DNA of 64,000 bases. It comes from Chryseobacterium pennae. GTDB taxonomy: Bacteria; Bacteroidota; Bacteroidia; Flavobacteriales; Weeksellaceae. The notes beneath the pieces are model-generated. The model was given only the letters and a program-made list of their open reading frames with translations. It was not told the origin of the DNA and searched no databases. Where the stretch lies: contig NZ_QNVT01000028.1 of NCBI RefSeq assembly GCF_003385515.1, forward strand, positions 29,500 to 93,499. Direction: 5' to 3'. Position 1 is the stretch's first letter. The number at the start of each line of letters is the position of its first letter. Positions 9,169 through 16,890 of this stretch are shown here, piece by piece. A program made the translations under genes and the position numbers.

Positions 9169-9524
9169 CTTGCAAGCATTGAATAGATTTTGGAAAAGAT
9201 CATATTCTGCTCTCTCTTCAATTTTTCAATTTCAGAAAGCTTATCAAGGAAATTTTTTAATGCCTCTTCAGAAATAAACTTTTGTCCATTTACGATTCTT
9301 GCAATCTGGTTAATATTGGTTTCTATCTTGATAAAAATATTATCCTGTTTTTCAATGAAAGCCATTACCTTTCGTCTTTCATCATTCAGAATTCTGTTCT
9401 CTACTGAATGGATAATCAGGCTAGTCAGGGAAATCTGCTTTTCTGAGCAGATCCTTTTCCAGTTTTCTTTTCTGGATTTTTGGATTCTTATGATAATTAG
9501 GTCTTCTTTTCCATTTTTTTCCAT
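9165..9524 (-). CDS. Mobilisation accessory protein (MobC/ribbon-helix-helix type)
   Basis: This 119-residue protein has an N-terminal basic strand plus two helices (IIIRIQKSRKENWKRICSEK, then SLTSLIIHSVEN) as in ribbon-helix-helix DNA-binding proteins. A C-terminal helical region contains NINQIARIVNG, a phrase typical of MobC-like relaxosome proteins. It overlaps the relaxase gene by 4 bases. Such proteins bind oriT next to the nic site and help the relaxase. The repeats immediately upstream (9731-9806 and 10078-10446) are candidates for its target. Confidence 0.82.
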   Translation of the reverse strand: MEKNGKEDLIIIRIQKSRKENWKRICSEKQISLTSLIIHSVENRILNDERRKVMAFIEKQDNIFIKIETNINQIARIVNGQKFISEEALKNFLDKLSEIEKLKREQNMIFSKIYSMLAR

Positions 9525-9730
9525 TTTCAGTTTTTCCTATGGTAAATAAATAGTCGAGGTTTTATCAAAAAAAATAGCTCTTCACTTCTTGGTAAGTAAG
9601 GGGTAATATTGTCCCTCAAAAAAATGACAGAAAAATAAATCAGTGTTTTCATTTTGTTTTGATTAAAATTTCTTTTGCAAAATTGGGGTATAAAAACACT
9701 GAAAGCAATAGTATTCATGGGGTGTGGGCT

Positions 9731-9806
9731 AAAAAAGAACACGCTGGACTTATCTGGAAGATCTGGAGATTAAAAAAGAATGTACTGGGCTATTCTGGAA
9801 GATTGT
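9731..9806. repeat. Two 35-bp imperfect direct repeats upstream of the mobilisation genes
   Basis: Copies at 9731-9765 and 9772-9806 share AAAAAAGAA, CTGG, and TTCTGGAAGAT-like blocks with a period of 41 bp. They lie about 200 bp upstream of the mobilisation accessory gene, where oriT or its protein-binding sites are expected. No gene is credible between 9525 and 10546; the open frames there have no protein-like composition. Confidence 0.6.
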
Positions 9807-10077
9807 ACCTGATTTTCCCCAAATAAAAAAAACGAGTTCCGAAGTTTTTTCCCCTTTTTGCAAAAAAGGCAAGATCGTCTTTGGATCATACAACTTGAAA
9901 AGTTTGTATATACAAAGACACATCTTGCTCTATTAAGTCGCCCACTTTTTTCAGAGTTCTGAAAAGCTTTCTCTCTAAACCATAAAACACTAATAACCAG
10001 AATATTGATTTTATTTATATGGTTTTTGCTGTTGAAAGAAAAAACATTGCAAATATCGAAGTGCGGAGAATACACTA

Positions 10078-10446
10078 ACCTGTATCCATTTTACTCAGGG
10101 TAGGAAGATAACCTGATACATTTTTACACAGGTTCTGTAATAGGATGGGTAAAATTTACGCAGGTTAGAATAAAACATGGGTAATTTTTACGCAGGTTGC
10201 AGCTTTGACAATTAATATTCAAGATCAGAATGTACATGATACTTTTTTATTCAGGTCTTATAATAAGCTGGATAAAAATTACGCAGGTGAAAAGAAAACA
10301 TGGGTATTTTTTACGCAGGTTCCAATTTTTGCCTGTAATTATTTAAGATCAGACATGAACCTGATACTATTTTTGCACAGGCGCTACAATAAGGTGGTAA
10401 AATTTACGCAGGTTAAAAGAAAACATGGGTAATTTTTACGCAGGTT
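10078..10446. repeat. Iteron-like tandem array, consensus GGGTAANTTTTACGCAGGTT
   Basis: Nine to ten copies of a 22-25 bp unit ending in ACGCAGGTT or ACACAGG occur here: starts near 10078, 10111, 10143, 10174, 10235, 10267, 10297, 10358, 10391 and 10422. They group into three larger modules of 122-125 bp (10111, 10235, 10358), each with a weak first unit (CTGATAC..) followed by two strong units. The spacers also repeat (AAGATCAGA). The array lies between the divergent mobilisation operon and the gene at 10547. It could be an origin, a partition or incompatibility site, or oriT binding sites. The repetition is seen directly; the function is not. Confidence 0.85.
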
Positions 10447-10546
10447 CACTTCATCAATAAGTATATTTTACCCTAAGTAAGTAATTAATCCCTGCAAGAG
10501 AGATATTTTGGAAATTAGTCGTATTTTAGATTTAAATAAAAATAGT

Positions 10547-10909
10547 ATGGCTGAATTTACAAACAAATCATTTGATTACACAGATATTGTAGCGGGCAAT
10601 GAATATAAGATCAAAGTATTGATTGTCTCTGCACCTGATGATATTCAGATCTCTAATATGGATACCAAAGAGGCAAAAGGATTTATCTTTAACATAGCTG
10701 TTAGCACTGAGCCACGCCTTTCGAATGATTATTTTGATACAGCAAAACAGTACGTGTACGTATTTGGCAGGGAGGGTGAGCATAAATTCGGCTATCTTGA
10801 AAACGGTAGTCTGGTTGAGACCGCTGAAAATCGCTTTATACAACTACTCGCGGTTCATACGCAAGAAATTCTTATGATTGCCGGGAATGAAGGACACTTC
10901 CATGTATAA
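10547..10909 (+). CDS. Hypothetical protein, 120 residues
   Basis: I place the start at the ATG at 10547 (MAEFTNKSFDYTDIVAG); a TTG at 10508 would add 13 residues. The protein has no signal peptide, membrane helix or motif that I recognise. It is a mixed alpha/beta sequence with several acidic turns and could be a small globular cytoplasmic domain such as an immunity protein, but that is a guess. It is the first plus-strand gene after the iteron-like array and may be transcribed from a promoter at the array's edge. Confidence 0.6.
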   Translation: MAEFTNKSFDYTDIVAGNEYKIKVLIVSAPDDIQISNMDTKEAKGFIFNIAVSTEPRLSNDYFDTAKQYVYVFGREGEHKFGYLENGSLVETAENRFIQLLAVHTQEILMIAGNEGHFHV

Positions 10910-11059
10910 CTGTTTATGTTCTTCGCATTTTTGATGATATTTTTGAACATTGTTTTAAAAGACTTCGAAAGGCAAATGTTTTACTATCAGTTTTATGAAT
11001 AAAAGAATTAAATGGAGAATAAGTCTCAAAAAACGATAAAATCATAGAGATTACAGCAA

Positions 11060-11749
11060 ATGAAGAAGCAAAAGAAGAGTTTTGATTCATTGATCGAACC
11101 AATCAACAACTATTTGGAATCATATCACTCTGAACAAAGGATTGCGAATACAAAGGCGCATTATTCAAAAACACTGGATTGTGTTAATGCTCTTGCCCAA
11201 ATTTTTGAAGAATGTTTATCTTATGGGAACTTTAAAGACGAATGGGATTATGATAAATTCTATGAGTTTCTTTATGGTCCCGAATTAATCATTACGTCAA
11301 TCAAAACAAATTGTGGTTATAAATTAGGGATTGACGATAAGGGATTATATCTATCAATGAATTTACATTATAGTGAAAACTTACGTTACATGGATGACAA
11401 ATACTGGAAGTTGTTATTAGCACTCTCTGATTTTAAGGATTTTGAATATGAAGAATATGAATTTATAAGAAATGAGAGAAGAAATGAATTTCCAGAACTT
11501 TTCAAAACAAACAAGAGCATGATTTATAGAATTATGCGTAAATATATATTTGATTTTACTGAAACGCATTCAAGCTATCAACCAGGAAGTGTAGGAGAAT
11601 TTAAAATTATAGCACCTTTTAATGAAGATTTTAGTCAAAGTGTTAAAAAATTTTGTGAAACATTTAAGATCATGTATAAACTGAATTATGATTTATGGAA
11701 AATTACCGACCTAAAAAATAAGAAGACAGCGACTGGAGATAGATATTAA
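11060..11749 (+). CDS. Hypothetical protein, 229 residues
   Basis: The product is a cytoplasmic, Lys/Glu/Tyr-rich globular protein starting MKKQKKSFDSLIEPINNYLE, without signal peptide or membrane helix. The middle (YKLGIDDKGLYLSMNLHYSEN) looks like beta strands and the ends are helical. No family is recognised. It belongs to a loose row of plus-strand genes (10547-12712) separated by 100-150 nt gaps, which resembles cargo rather than a transfer or replication operon. Confidence 0.65.
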   Translation: MKKQKKSFDSLIEPINNYLESYHSEQRIANTKAHYSKTLDCVNALAQIFEECLSYGNFKDEWDYDKFYEFLYGPELIITSIKTNCGYKLGIDDKGLYLSMNLHYSENLRYMDDKYWKLLLALSDFKDFEYEEYEFIRNERRNEFPELFKTNKSMIYRIMRKYIFDFTETHSSYQPGSVGEFKIIAPFNEDFSQSVKKFCETFKIMYKLNYDLWKITDLKNKKTATGDRY

Positions 11750-11889
11750 ATAGTGAGAGATTTATTCAGCAATTATGGTAAAGCATATTAAAACTTAATT
11801 TAGCCTTATTAGATCTTCATGGTGAAGCTATTTTTGTAAATCGACAAATACACTATATAACTGATTTTTGGATCAAAAATGTTAATGCA

Positions 11890-12186
11890 ATGACAGAAAA
11901 CTATGTACAATACGCAAGCGGATTTCAAAAAGACAATATTGATGAAGCGGATATAGTAAAAGCTATATCAGACATTCAGCTAATGGATGATGAGCATGGA
12001 GCCTTTTGGGTTTCAGTTATAACCGATAATGAAAATGTAATTGAGGTAAATAAAGACCTGTCACTTTCTGTAATTTTCGGAGGACAAGAAACTAAGTACC
12101 ATGCTATAGATTGGAAAGAAGTTAAAGAACTTTATAAACTACTGTTGCTTGAAAAGTTCGATGAAATAGCCTCGATAATAAAATAG
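11890..12186 (+). CDS. Small acidic protein, immunity-protein-like
   Basis: The 98-residue protein is acidic, with a layout of helix, strands and helices (DIVKAISDIQLMDDEHGAFWVSVI, then VIEVNKDLSLSVIFGG, then WKEVKELYKLLLLEKFDEI). This plan is typical of immunity proteins of polymorphic toxin systems and SUKH/Imm-like folds, but I see no diagnostic motif. No toxin gene is adjacent. Treated as hypothetical with a weak immunity-like suggestion. Confidence 0.6.
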   Translation: MTENYVQYASGFQKDNIDEADIVKAISDIQLMDDEHGAFWVSVITDNENVIEVNKDLSLSVIFGGQETKYHAIDWKEVKELYKLLLLEKFDEIASIIK

Positions 12187-12327
12187 CGAATGCCTGGTAC
12201 TAGGTTTACGTCGATGGGCTGGTGTAAAAATTTGAAACATTGTAGTCCGAAACCAGCCTAAACTTCAAACCTTTTGGACGGTTATAAGAGATACAATAAA
12301 ATCCCAAAACCAATACAAATTAAATCT

Positions 12328-12549
12328 ATGATTGTACTTCTATGTATTGATTATTTTAGAAAACCTGTAAATTGGAATTACCCATTTCTTCCAAGAATCG
12401 GAGAAAAATTATTTACGGCTGATTTCCTTCCCCATGAAGAGCTTAAAGAACCGGAAGATTATTTGGTTGTCACTGATGTGATTTGGCATAGAGAAAATAC
12501 GGAATCGAAAGAATTGTGTGTAAGTTTACTATTAGATTACCAAAAATAA
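12328..12549 (+). CDS. Hypothetical protein, about 74 residues
   Basis: An ATG at 12328 opens a short frame (MIVLLCIDYFRKPVNWNYPF...); the frame also extends upstream to a TTG at 12274, giving 91 residues. The sequence has Trp, Pro and aromatic residues and an acidic centre and looks like a real but small globular protein or a fragment of a larger one. No family is recognised. It lies 17 nt upstream of the small membrane peptide gene at 12566. Confidence 0.45.
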   Translation: MIVLLCIDYFRKPVNWNYPFLPRIGEKLFTADFLPHEELKEPEDYLVVTDVIWHRENTESKELCVSLLLDYQK

Positions 12550-12565
12550 GGTAACCTCAAAAAAG

Positions 12566-12712
12566 ATGAAAAAAAATAAGCTTTATATTTTCGTAATAAT
12601 GGCAGTAATAATCTTACTTCTGATTTTTATTTTTGAGTATGAAAAAGGAGTAAAAATAGGAACCTGGGGAGTGAATAGATCGATTAACTGGGGATGGGAC
12701 TTTGGATTTTGA
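12566..12712 (+). CDS. Small single-pass membrane peptide, 48 residues
   Basis: The frame begins MKKNKLYIFVIMAVIILLLI, a basic start with one strong transmembrane helix. A short tail containing three Trp residues (GTWGVNRSINWGWDFGF) follows. It starts 16 nt after the preceding gene. Function unknown. Small peptides of this kind can be toxins, modulators or immunity factors, and nothing here decides between these. Confidence 0.5.
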   Translation: MKKNKLYIFVIMAVIILLLIFIFEYEKGVKIGTWGVNRSINWGWDFGF

Positions 12713-12765
12713 TAAAAATTAATCTCACAAAACGATGTGTAAAAGCTATGAGAAGTCTTTGATTT

Positions 12766-13806
12766 TTATTGTTCTTCGTTACCGTTTTTGTCAAGCTGCT
12801 CAATATTATCTTTTACCAGTTGTTCCAATTGATAGGTGGCAACTCCTAACGGTTTATCCATGCCCCGCATGGCATATTCTACTTTTACATTACTTTTTGA
12901 TGCACAAAGTAATAATCCGATCGTAGGCTCATCGGTTGGGGTTTTAAGCTTATCATCTATGGCGCTGATATAGAAATTAAGCTTCGAGATATATTCGGGT
13001 AAAAACTCTCCTGCCTTGAGTTCAATAACGACATACGCATGTAACACTGTATGATAAAAAAGCAAATCAATTTTGTAGTCCGTATCATCAACTTCAACCG
13101 GATACTGTCTGCCTACAAAGGCAAAACCTTTTCCCAACTCTAATAAAAAGTCAGTAATTTTATGGGTCAGAAGCTTTTCTATTTCAAGTTCTTTTACTTT
13201 TTCAGAAAGCATTAAGAAATCAAAATGATAGGGATCTTTAAAAATACTTTTGGCTAAATCGGACTGATATTCCGGTAAAGTTTGTTCAAAATTATGGATT
13301 GCCTTCCCTATTCTTCCATATAAATTACTCTGAATCTGCAACAACATCACATTTCGGCTCCACTCATTTTTGACAGTTTCTATGATATAAAAAGCTCTTT
13401 CCGCTGTATCTTTTACTTTGGTTAACAAGCTGATATGATGATACCACGTAATTTGTGCAAGTGGCACTTGCACAAATTCACCACCCGATTGTGCAAGCGG
13501 AACTTGCACTATTGGAAACTCCGGATATGCTTCTGCAAAAGCCCTCATATATTTGAGATTTCTAACAGAGAATCCTTTACTTTCAGAGAAATTTTTAGCC
13601 AAATCCAATGCCAGAAGGTCAATAATTTTACTCCCCCAACCGTTTTGTTTTTGTTTTTCAATGATGGAATTTCCGATTTCCCAATACAGGGTCAATAATT
13701 CTGCATTAACCTTGAAAGCTGCCTGAGTTTGAGTAAGCTTTATTTTATTTGCTATAAACGTTGTCCAATCCTGGTAATCTTTATGGTGGATAATTTCATC
13801 ACTCAT
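12766..13806 (-). CDS. DUF1016/YhcG-type PDDEXK nuclease-domain protein
   Basis: With the start at 13806 (MSDEIIHHKDYQDW) the protein has about 346 residues. The N-terminal part (LLTLYWEIGNSIIEKQKQNGWG, then FSVRNLKYMRAFAEAYPE) is the DUF1016 N-terminal domain. The C-terminal part contains the PDDEXK-like core: DYKIDLLFYH, then YVVIELKAGEF, where the Asp and E-x-K residues are the expected catalytic ones. The frame could be extended upstream to 13857, but that adds an unlikely Cys-rich segment. These proteins are common accessory genes on mobile elements and their substrate is unknown. An internal VQVPLAQ duplication is described separately. Confidence 0.85.
   Translation of the reverse strand: MSDEIIHHKDYQDWTTFIANKIKLTQTQAAFKVNAELLTLYWEIGNSIIEKQKQNGWGSKIIDLLALDLAKNFSESKGFSVRNLKYMRAFAEAYPEFPIVQVPLAQSGGEFVQVPLAQITWYHHISLLTKVKDTAERAFYIIETVKNEWSRNVMLLQIQSNLYGRIGKAIHNFEQTLPEYQSDLAKSIFKDPYHFDFLMLSEKVKELEIEKLLTHKITDFLLELGKGFAFVGRQYPVEVDDTDYKIDLLFYHTVLHAYVVIELKAGEFLPEYISKLNFYISAIDDKLKTPTDEPTIGLLLCASKSNVKVEYAMRGMDKPLGVATYQLEQLVKDNIEQLDKNGNEEQ
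13450..13509. repeat. Palindromic repeats inside the DUF1016 coding region
   Basis: A perfect inverted repeat with 14-bp arms around a single central base (13450-13478, arm AATTTGTGCAAGTG) is followed by a shorter one (13491-13509, arms GTGCAAG/CTTGCAC). Both stay in frame and encode a duplicated VQVPLAQ phrase at the point where this family usually has a single WYHH-type motif upstream segment. They look like an in-frame mobile or slippage-generated palindrome. Confidence 0.7.
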
Positions 13807-14034
13807 ATAAAAACACATTTTTGTAGAGTTACAAAGATAGCAAAAAGGCTCTGCCATAAATTATGACAAAGCAATAAAATAGCTTAAAAAGTGCCCGATG
13901 AGCAGAAAAATCCACAAAATCATTGCTATTGATTATATTTATTTTTCATATCACAGATAATTTTTCTCTATAATTATCAAAATTTATATGGCAATTTAAG
14001 ATTAAAGTTTTAACTTTATTTACCATTTGATATT

Positions 14035-14042
14035 TACATTTG
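14035..14042 (+). promoter_or_regulatory. Candidate -7 box upstream of the PLD-like gene
   Basis: TACATTTG matches the Bacteroidota -7 consensus TAnnTTTG exactly and lies 72 nt upstream of the ATG at 14114. A clear -33 TTTG is not present at the expected distance. The rest of the 13807-14113 gap is AT-rich and holds no gene. Confidence 0.4.
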
Positions 14043-14113
14043 TATCCCACTAAAATGTTTTATATCTGTATTTAAATCTTAAAATCACAAAACATTAAAC
14101 ATTAAATATTAAA

Positions 14114-15010
14114 ATGAATTTTTTAACAGGAAAAGAATTAAACGAAAAAATATATGATACCATTTATAACTCCGAAAAATATCTCTTAATTCTGTCCCCG
14201 TTTATTCAGTTAGACCCCTATTTTAAAAATGAGGTCTTCAAAACTCATTTAAATAATTCCAATGTTCATATCATCATAGGTTTTGGGAAAAATGAAAATA
14301 ATGTAAACAAGAGTTTTGGGAAAGAAGATTTTGATTATTTTACACAATTCCCCAATATTACTATAGTTTATATTCCTAAGCTGCATGCAAAATATTATGG
14401 AAATGAAAATAAGTCTGTGGTTACCTCTATGAATTTAATAGATTATTCTTTTATAAATAATATTGAATTTGGTGTTTATTCCGAAAAAAAACTAATATCT
14501 CTCAACCAGAATTCATTTTTTGAATCTGCTGTCAGCACATGTTTTAATATTGTTGAAGAGGAAGGTTACACCATTTTTGTTAAAAGACCTAAATATGAAA
14601 AGAAATCAATATTTGCCAAAAACTATGTGGGTTCAGAGGTAGAATTAAATTACATCGAGGAATTAATAAAATTCGGGCAGGTATCTAAAAGAAGATTGTC
14701 AGATTTTACAAATGAAAAGTATGTAAATCTTGCTCTAAAAGATCAAAGGAGGTCAAGAGAGGAATATCATGTTGAAAATGTCAATAAACAAAGTAAAATA
14801 ATCAGCAATAAAGGGTATTGCATCAGATGCAGAACCACTATAAAAGTAGACTTGGAAAAACCCTTATGCTGGGAATGTTATAAGACTTGGTCAGTATATG
14901 AGGATCCTTTTTATAAGGAAAAATTTTGTATTTCGTGCGGGGAAGAAAATAATACAAGTTTTAATAGACCTGCCTGTCTTAAGTGCTTCAAAGAATTAAA
15001 GAAAAAATAA
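14114..15010 (+). CDS. PLD-like nuclease-domain protein with two zinc ribbons
   Basis: The 298-residue protein has an N-terminal phospholipase D-like domain. The phrase KLHAKYYGNENKSVVTSMN supplies one HxK...SxN active-site half (about residues 93-111), as in single-HKD nucleases that act as dimers. The C-terminal third carries two CxxC...CxxC zinc-ribbon units, GYCIRC...LCWEC and KFCISC...ACLKC. Such PLD proteins occur in restriction and defence settings and as stand-alone nucleases. It is monocistronic on the plus strand, opposite the DUF1016 gene. A role in DNA cleavage or defence is inferred. Confidence 0.8.
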   Translation: MNFLTGKELNEKIYDTIYNSEKYLLILSPFIQLDPYFKNEVFKTHLNNSNVHIIIGFGKNENNVNKSFGKEDFDYFTQFPNITIVYIPKLHAKYYGNENKSVVTSMNLIDYSFINNIEFGVYSEKKLISLNQNSFFESAVSTCFNIVEEEGYTIFVKRPKYEKKSIFAKNYVGSEVELNYIEELIKFGQVSKRRLSDFTNEKYVNLALKDQRRSREEYHVENVNKQSKIISNKGYCIRCRTTIKVDLEKPLCWECYKTWSVYEDPFYKEKFCISCGEENNTSFNRPACLKCFKELKKK

Positions 15011-15013
15011 AAT

Positions 15014-15136
15014 AAAACCGCAACCTTTCTTAAAAACACAAGGCAACAGCACTGCATTGTTTTTCAATAGGGTTGCACCGATTTCCGCAAAAATGCGTTT
15101 CCGACCAACAGGAGGAAGTGTATTTTTGCCGACTGA
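15014..15136. repeat. Copy 1 of a 120-bp dispersed repeat containing an inverted repeat
   Basis: The segment beginning ACCGCAACCTTTCTTAAAAA and ending TATTTTTGCCGACTGATT is repeated at 15941-16065 with scattered differences. Inside it, GCAAAAATGC and its near-complement GTATTTTTGC form a stem around TTTCCGACC...GGAGGA. The two copies are in the same orientation and bracket the gene at 15355-15876. Confidence 0.75.
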
Positions 15137-15302
15137 TTGAATATATAAATTTTAGAAAGATTTTTTTTCAGAAGTATCAGATTTTATATTTTTTACAAAC
15201 CAAAAAACATTCTGTCCATCAGAAAATTTTAAAAAAAGATTGCTATTTAGAATTATTTTCTTGAAAAAAAATCAAAGAGTATAAAATTCATTATCATTTT
15301 TT

Positions 15303-15310
15303 TATATTTG
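15303..15310 (+). promoter_or_regulatory. Candidate -7 box for the gene at 15355
   Basis: TATATTTG fits TAnnTTTG exactly and lies 45 nt upstream of the ATG, a usual leader length in Bacteroidota. No clear -33 element is seen. Confidence 0.4.
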
Positions 15311-15354
15311 AACTGCTTACCAATATCTAAAAGAGAAATTTCAACAAAAATAAA

Positions 15355-15876
15355 ATGAGAAAAATACTAATTCTATCCGTAATATCAATCTATTCATTAG
15401 CATACAGTCAAGCCAATTGCGAAGCTCTCAAAAAGGAAAATGAAACCTTACAATCGATGAATAAAACTTTGGCTTCAGAAAATGAATACCTTAAAAAAGT
15501 ACTTGATATTAACAAGCCAATTCTTGAAACGGAAAAAGAAAATTCTTCATTCAAAATAACAAAAATTGTTGGAAGTAAAGCCGAAAAAAGCATTGCCATT
15601 ACGTTTCTTGTTGAAGCAAAAGATGAGAACAAAAAAATGACGATTGAGGATATTTTCGTAGTAGATATTGAAGGAAATGAATATAAAATTGATTTTTTCA
15701 AATCCAGCAAGCCATATCCTCAGTTAGCATTGAATGTACCTGTTAAACTTACTTTCTCATTTAAAGACATACAGGGCGAACCTTTATTTATTAAAATTTT
15801 CAGGTTTAAAACCACTTCACAACCCGAAAGAAATTCTTTTGAAAAAACGAAATCGAATTTAGAATTTAGAATTTAG
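15355..15876 (+). CDS. Secreted protein with coiled-coil start, unknown function
   Basis: The 173-residue protein has a signal peptide (MRKILILSVISIYSLAYSQ) followed by a short coiled coil (CEALKKENETLQSMNKTLASENEYLKK). A beta-rich domain follows, with strands alternating around KITKIVGSKAEKSIAITFLVEAK. It is probably periplasmic or surface attached. The gene is flanked on both sides by copies of the same 120-bp repeat, suggesting it travels as a unit or was inserted between repeats. No family recognised. Confidence 0.7.
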   Translation: MRKILILSVISIYSLAYSQANCEALKKENETLQSMNKTLASENEYLKKVLDINKPILETEKENSSFKITKIVGSKAEKSIAITFLVEAKDENKKMTIEDIFVVDIEGNEYKIDFFKSSKPYPQLALNVPVKLTFSFKDIQGEPLFIKIFRFKTTSQPERNSFEKTKSNLEFRI

Positions 15877-15940
15877 GGATTTAAAAGTCTTATGGAATTA
15901 ATAATACTTTGAATAATAAAATTCAAGGTATTAAATAAAA

Positions 15941-16065
15941 AAGACCGCAACCTTTTTTAAAAACACAATGCAAAAGCTTCGGAATGTTTTTCAATGGGGT
16001 TGCTCCACTTTCAGCAAAAATGCGTTTCCGACCGCAGGGAGGAATTGCATTTTTGCCGCCCGATT
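15941..16065. repeat. Copy 2 of the 120-bp dispersed repeat
   Basis: This copy is the partner of 15014-15136. Here the internal inverted repeat is perfect (GCAAAAATGC / GCATTTTTGC, separated by about 21 nt). It ends about 20 nt downstream of the ThiF gene, which reads toward it, so one role could be 3'-end formation for the PRTRC operon. Confidence 0.75.
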
Positions 16066-16083
16066 TTTCTCAGACGGCAGAAA

Positions 16084-16890
16084 TCATGCAATTTTTATGG
16101 GTTGGGAATGAAAGTTTTTAAGGTTAAGGAAAAATCCTCTATTCTCGGTTAATCCGTTTCTGAACAAGCTCCACAGCAAGGAGCTTCCCATTTGTGCCAA
16201 TGTTGAGTTGATAAACAAATCCTGCTTTTCCAGTGCTTCTGCGAGTGAACAGCTTGGCGTATCATCATTGGTTTCCGATTGTTTTAACAAATCTCCAAAC
16301 TCATCGGTGATAAAAGGTAAATGATCCACCGTTTCATATTTCTCGGAATTGGGCTGTTTAATTGTTCCAATGGTTGACAATATTGTTTGACCTGTATTTT
16401 TGCTGTTTCCAAAATCTAAGGAATACAAGGGACGGTCAGCATAATAGCGACCATTATTCAGACTTTTTAATATATCCGATATTTCAAATCTTGCACTCAC
16501 ACTGTCAACACAGGATATATAAATATTTGAAAGAATATTTTCAGAAAAATTTTCTGATTCACTCTTTTTAAATTTTTGTGTTTCTGCTTTCCAGTTTGTT
16601 CCCACCCAACGGTTAGCACGGTTGATTAAGGCAACGGACTTGTATAACCCAACTTCCGATTCTGCAAAACGCTGTCTCCCTAAATTAGCATCGGTAATAA
16701 GATCATCATCCCACAACCGCACTTGTAGCCCTGAATGCCTCAATTGTATAAGACTGTAATTCATTTCCATTAATACTGTCAGTACTTTTGAGCCTGTTCC
16801 CCCTGCACCGATTAGGTTGATGGTGACAGGGTTTGTAGGATTAATCAGGTAATTATCTGTAAAATGCACTTTTATTTTGTTGTTATTCAT
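16084..16890 (-). CDS. PRTRC system ThiF family protein
   Basis: This 268-residue E1-like adenylyltransferase domain has the nucleotide-binding loop INLIGAGGTGSKVL near residues 24-37, then LWDDDLITDANLGRQRF, the DxxxxxxNLxRQ pattern of ThiF/MoeB/E1 enzymes. A CVDS motif precedes the crossover region, but the CxxC zinc ligands of MoeB are not evident. It is the last gene of the minus-strand PRTRC cassette and overlaps PRTRC B by 4 bases. PRTRC means ParB-related, ThiF-related cassette, a conserved but functionally unknown set found on plasmids and similar elements. Confidence 0.88.
   Translation of the reverse strand: MNNNKIKVHFTDNYLINPTNPVTINLIGAGGTGSKVLTVLMEMNYSLIQLRHSGLQVRLWDDDLITDANLGRQRFAESEVGLYKSVALINRANRWVGTNWKAETQKFKKSESENFSENILSNIYISCVDSVSARFEISDILKSLNNGRYYADRPLYSLDFGNSKNTGQTILSTIGTIKQPNSEKYETVDHLPFITDEFGDLLKQSETNDDTPSCSLAEALEKQDLFINSTLAQMGSSLLWSLFRNGLTENRGFFLNLKNFHSQPIKIA

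Noticed and set aside
9527..10075. Two minus-strand open frames (9527-9742 and 9770-10075)
   Set aside because: The composition is unlike a protein, there is no start context, and they overlap direct repeats; better explained as non-coding DNA upstream of the mobilisation genes.
10078..10446. Possible CRISPR array
   Set aside because: Units are degenerate, spacers are themselves repeated in 122-125 bp modules, and no cas genes are nearby.
16084..16890. MoeB/ThiF enzyme of molybdopterin or thiamine synthesis
   Set aside because: The neighbours are PRTRC B, C and E, and the zinc-binding cysteine pairs of MoeB are not evident.
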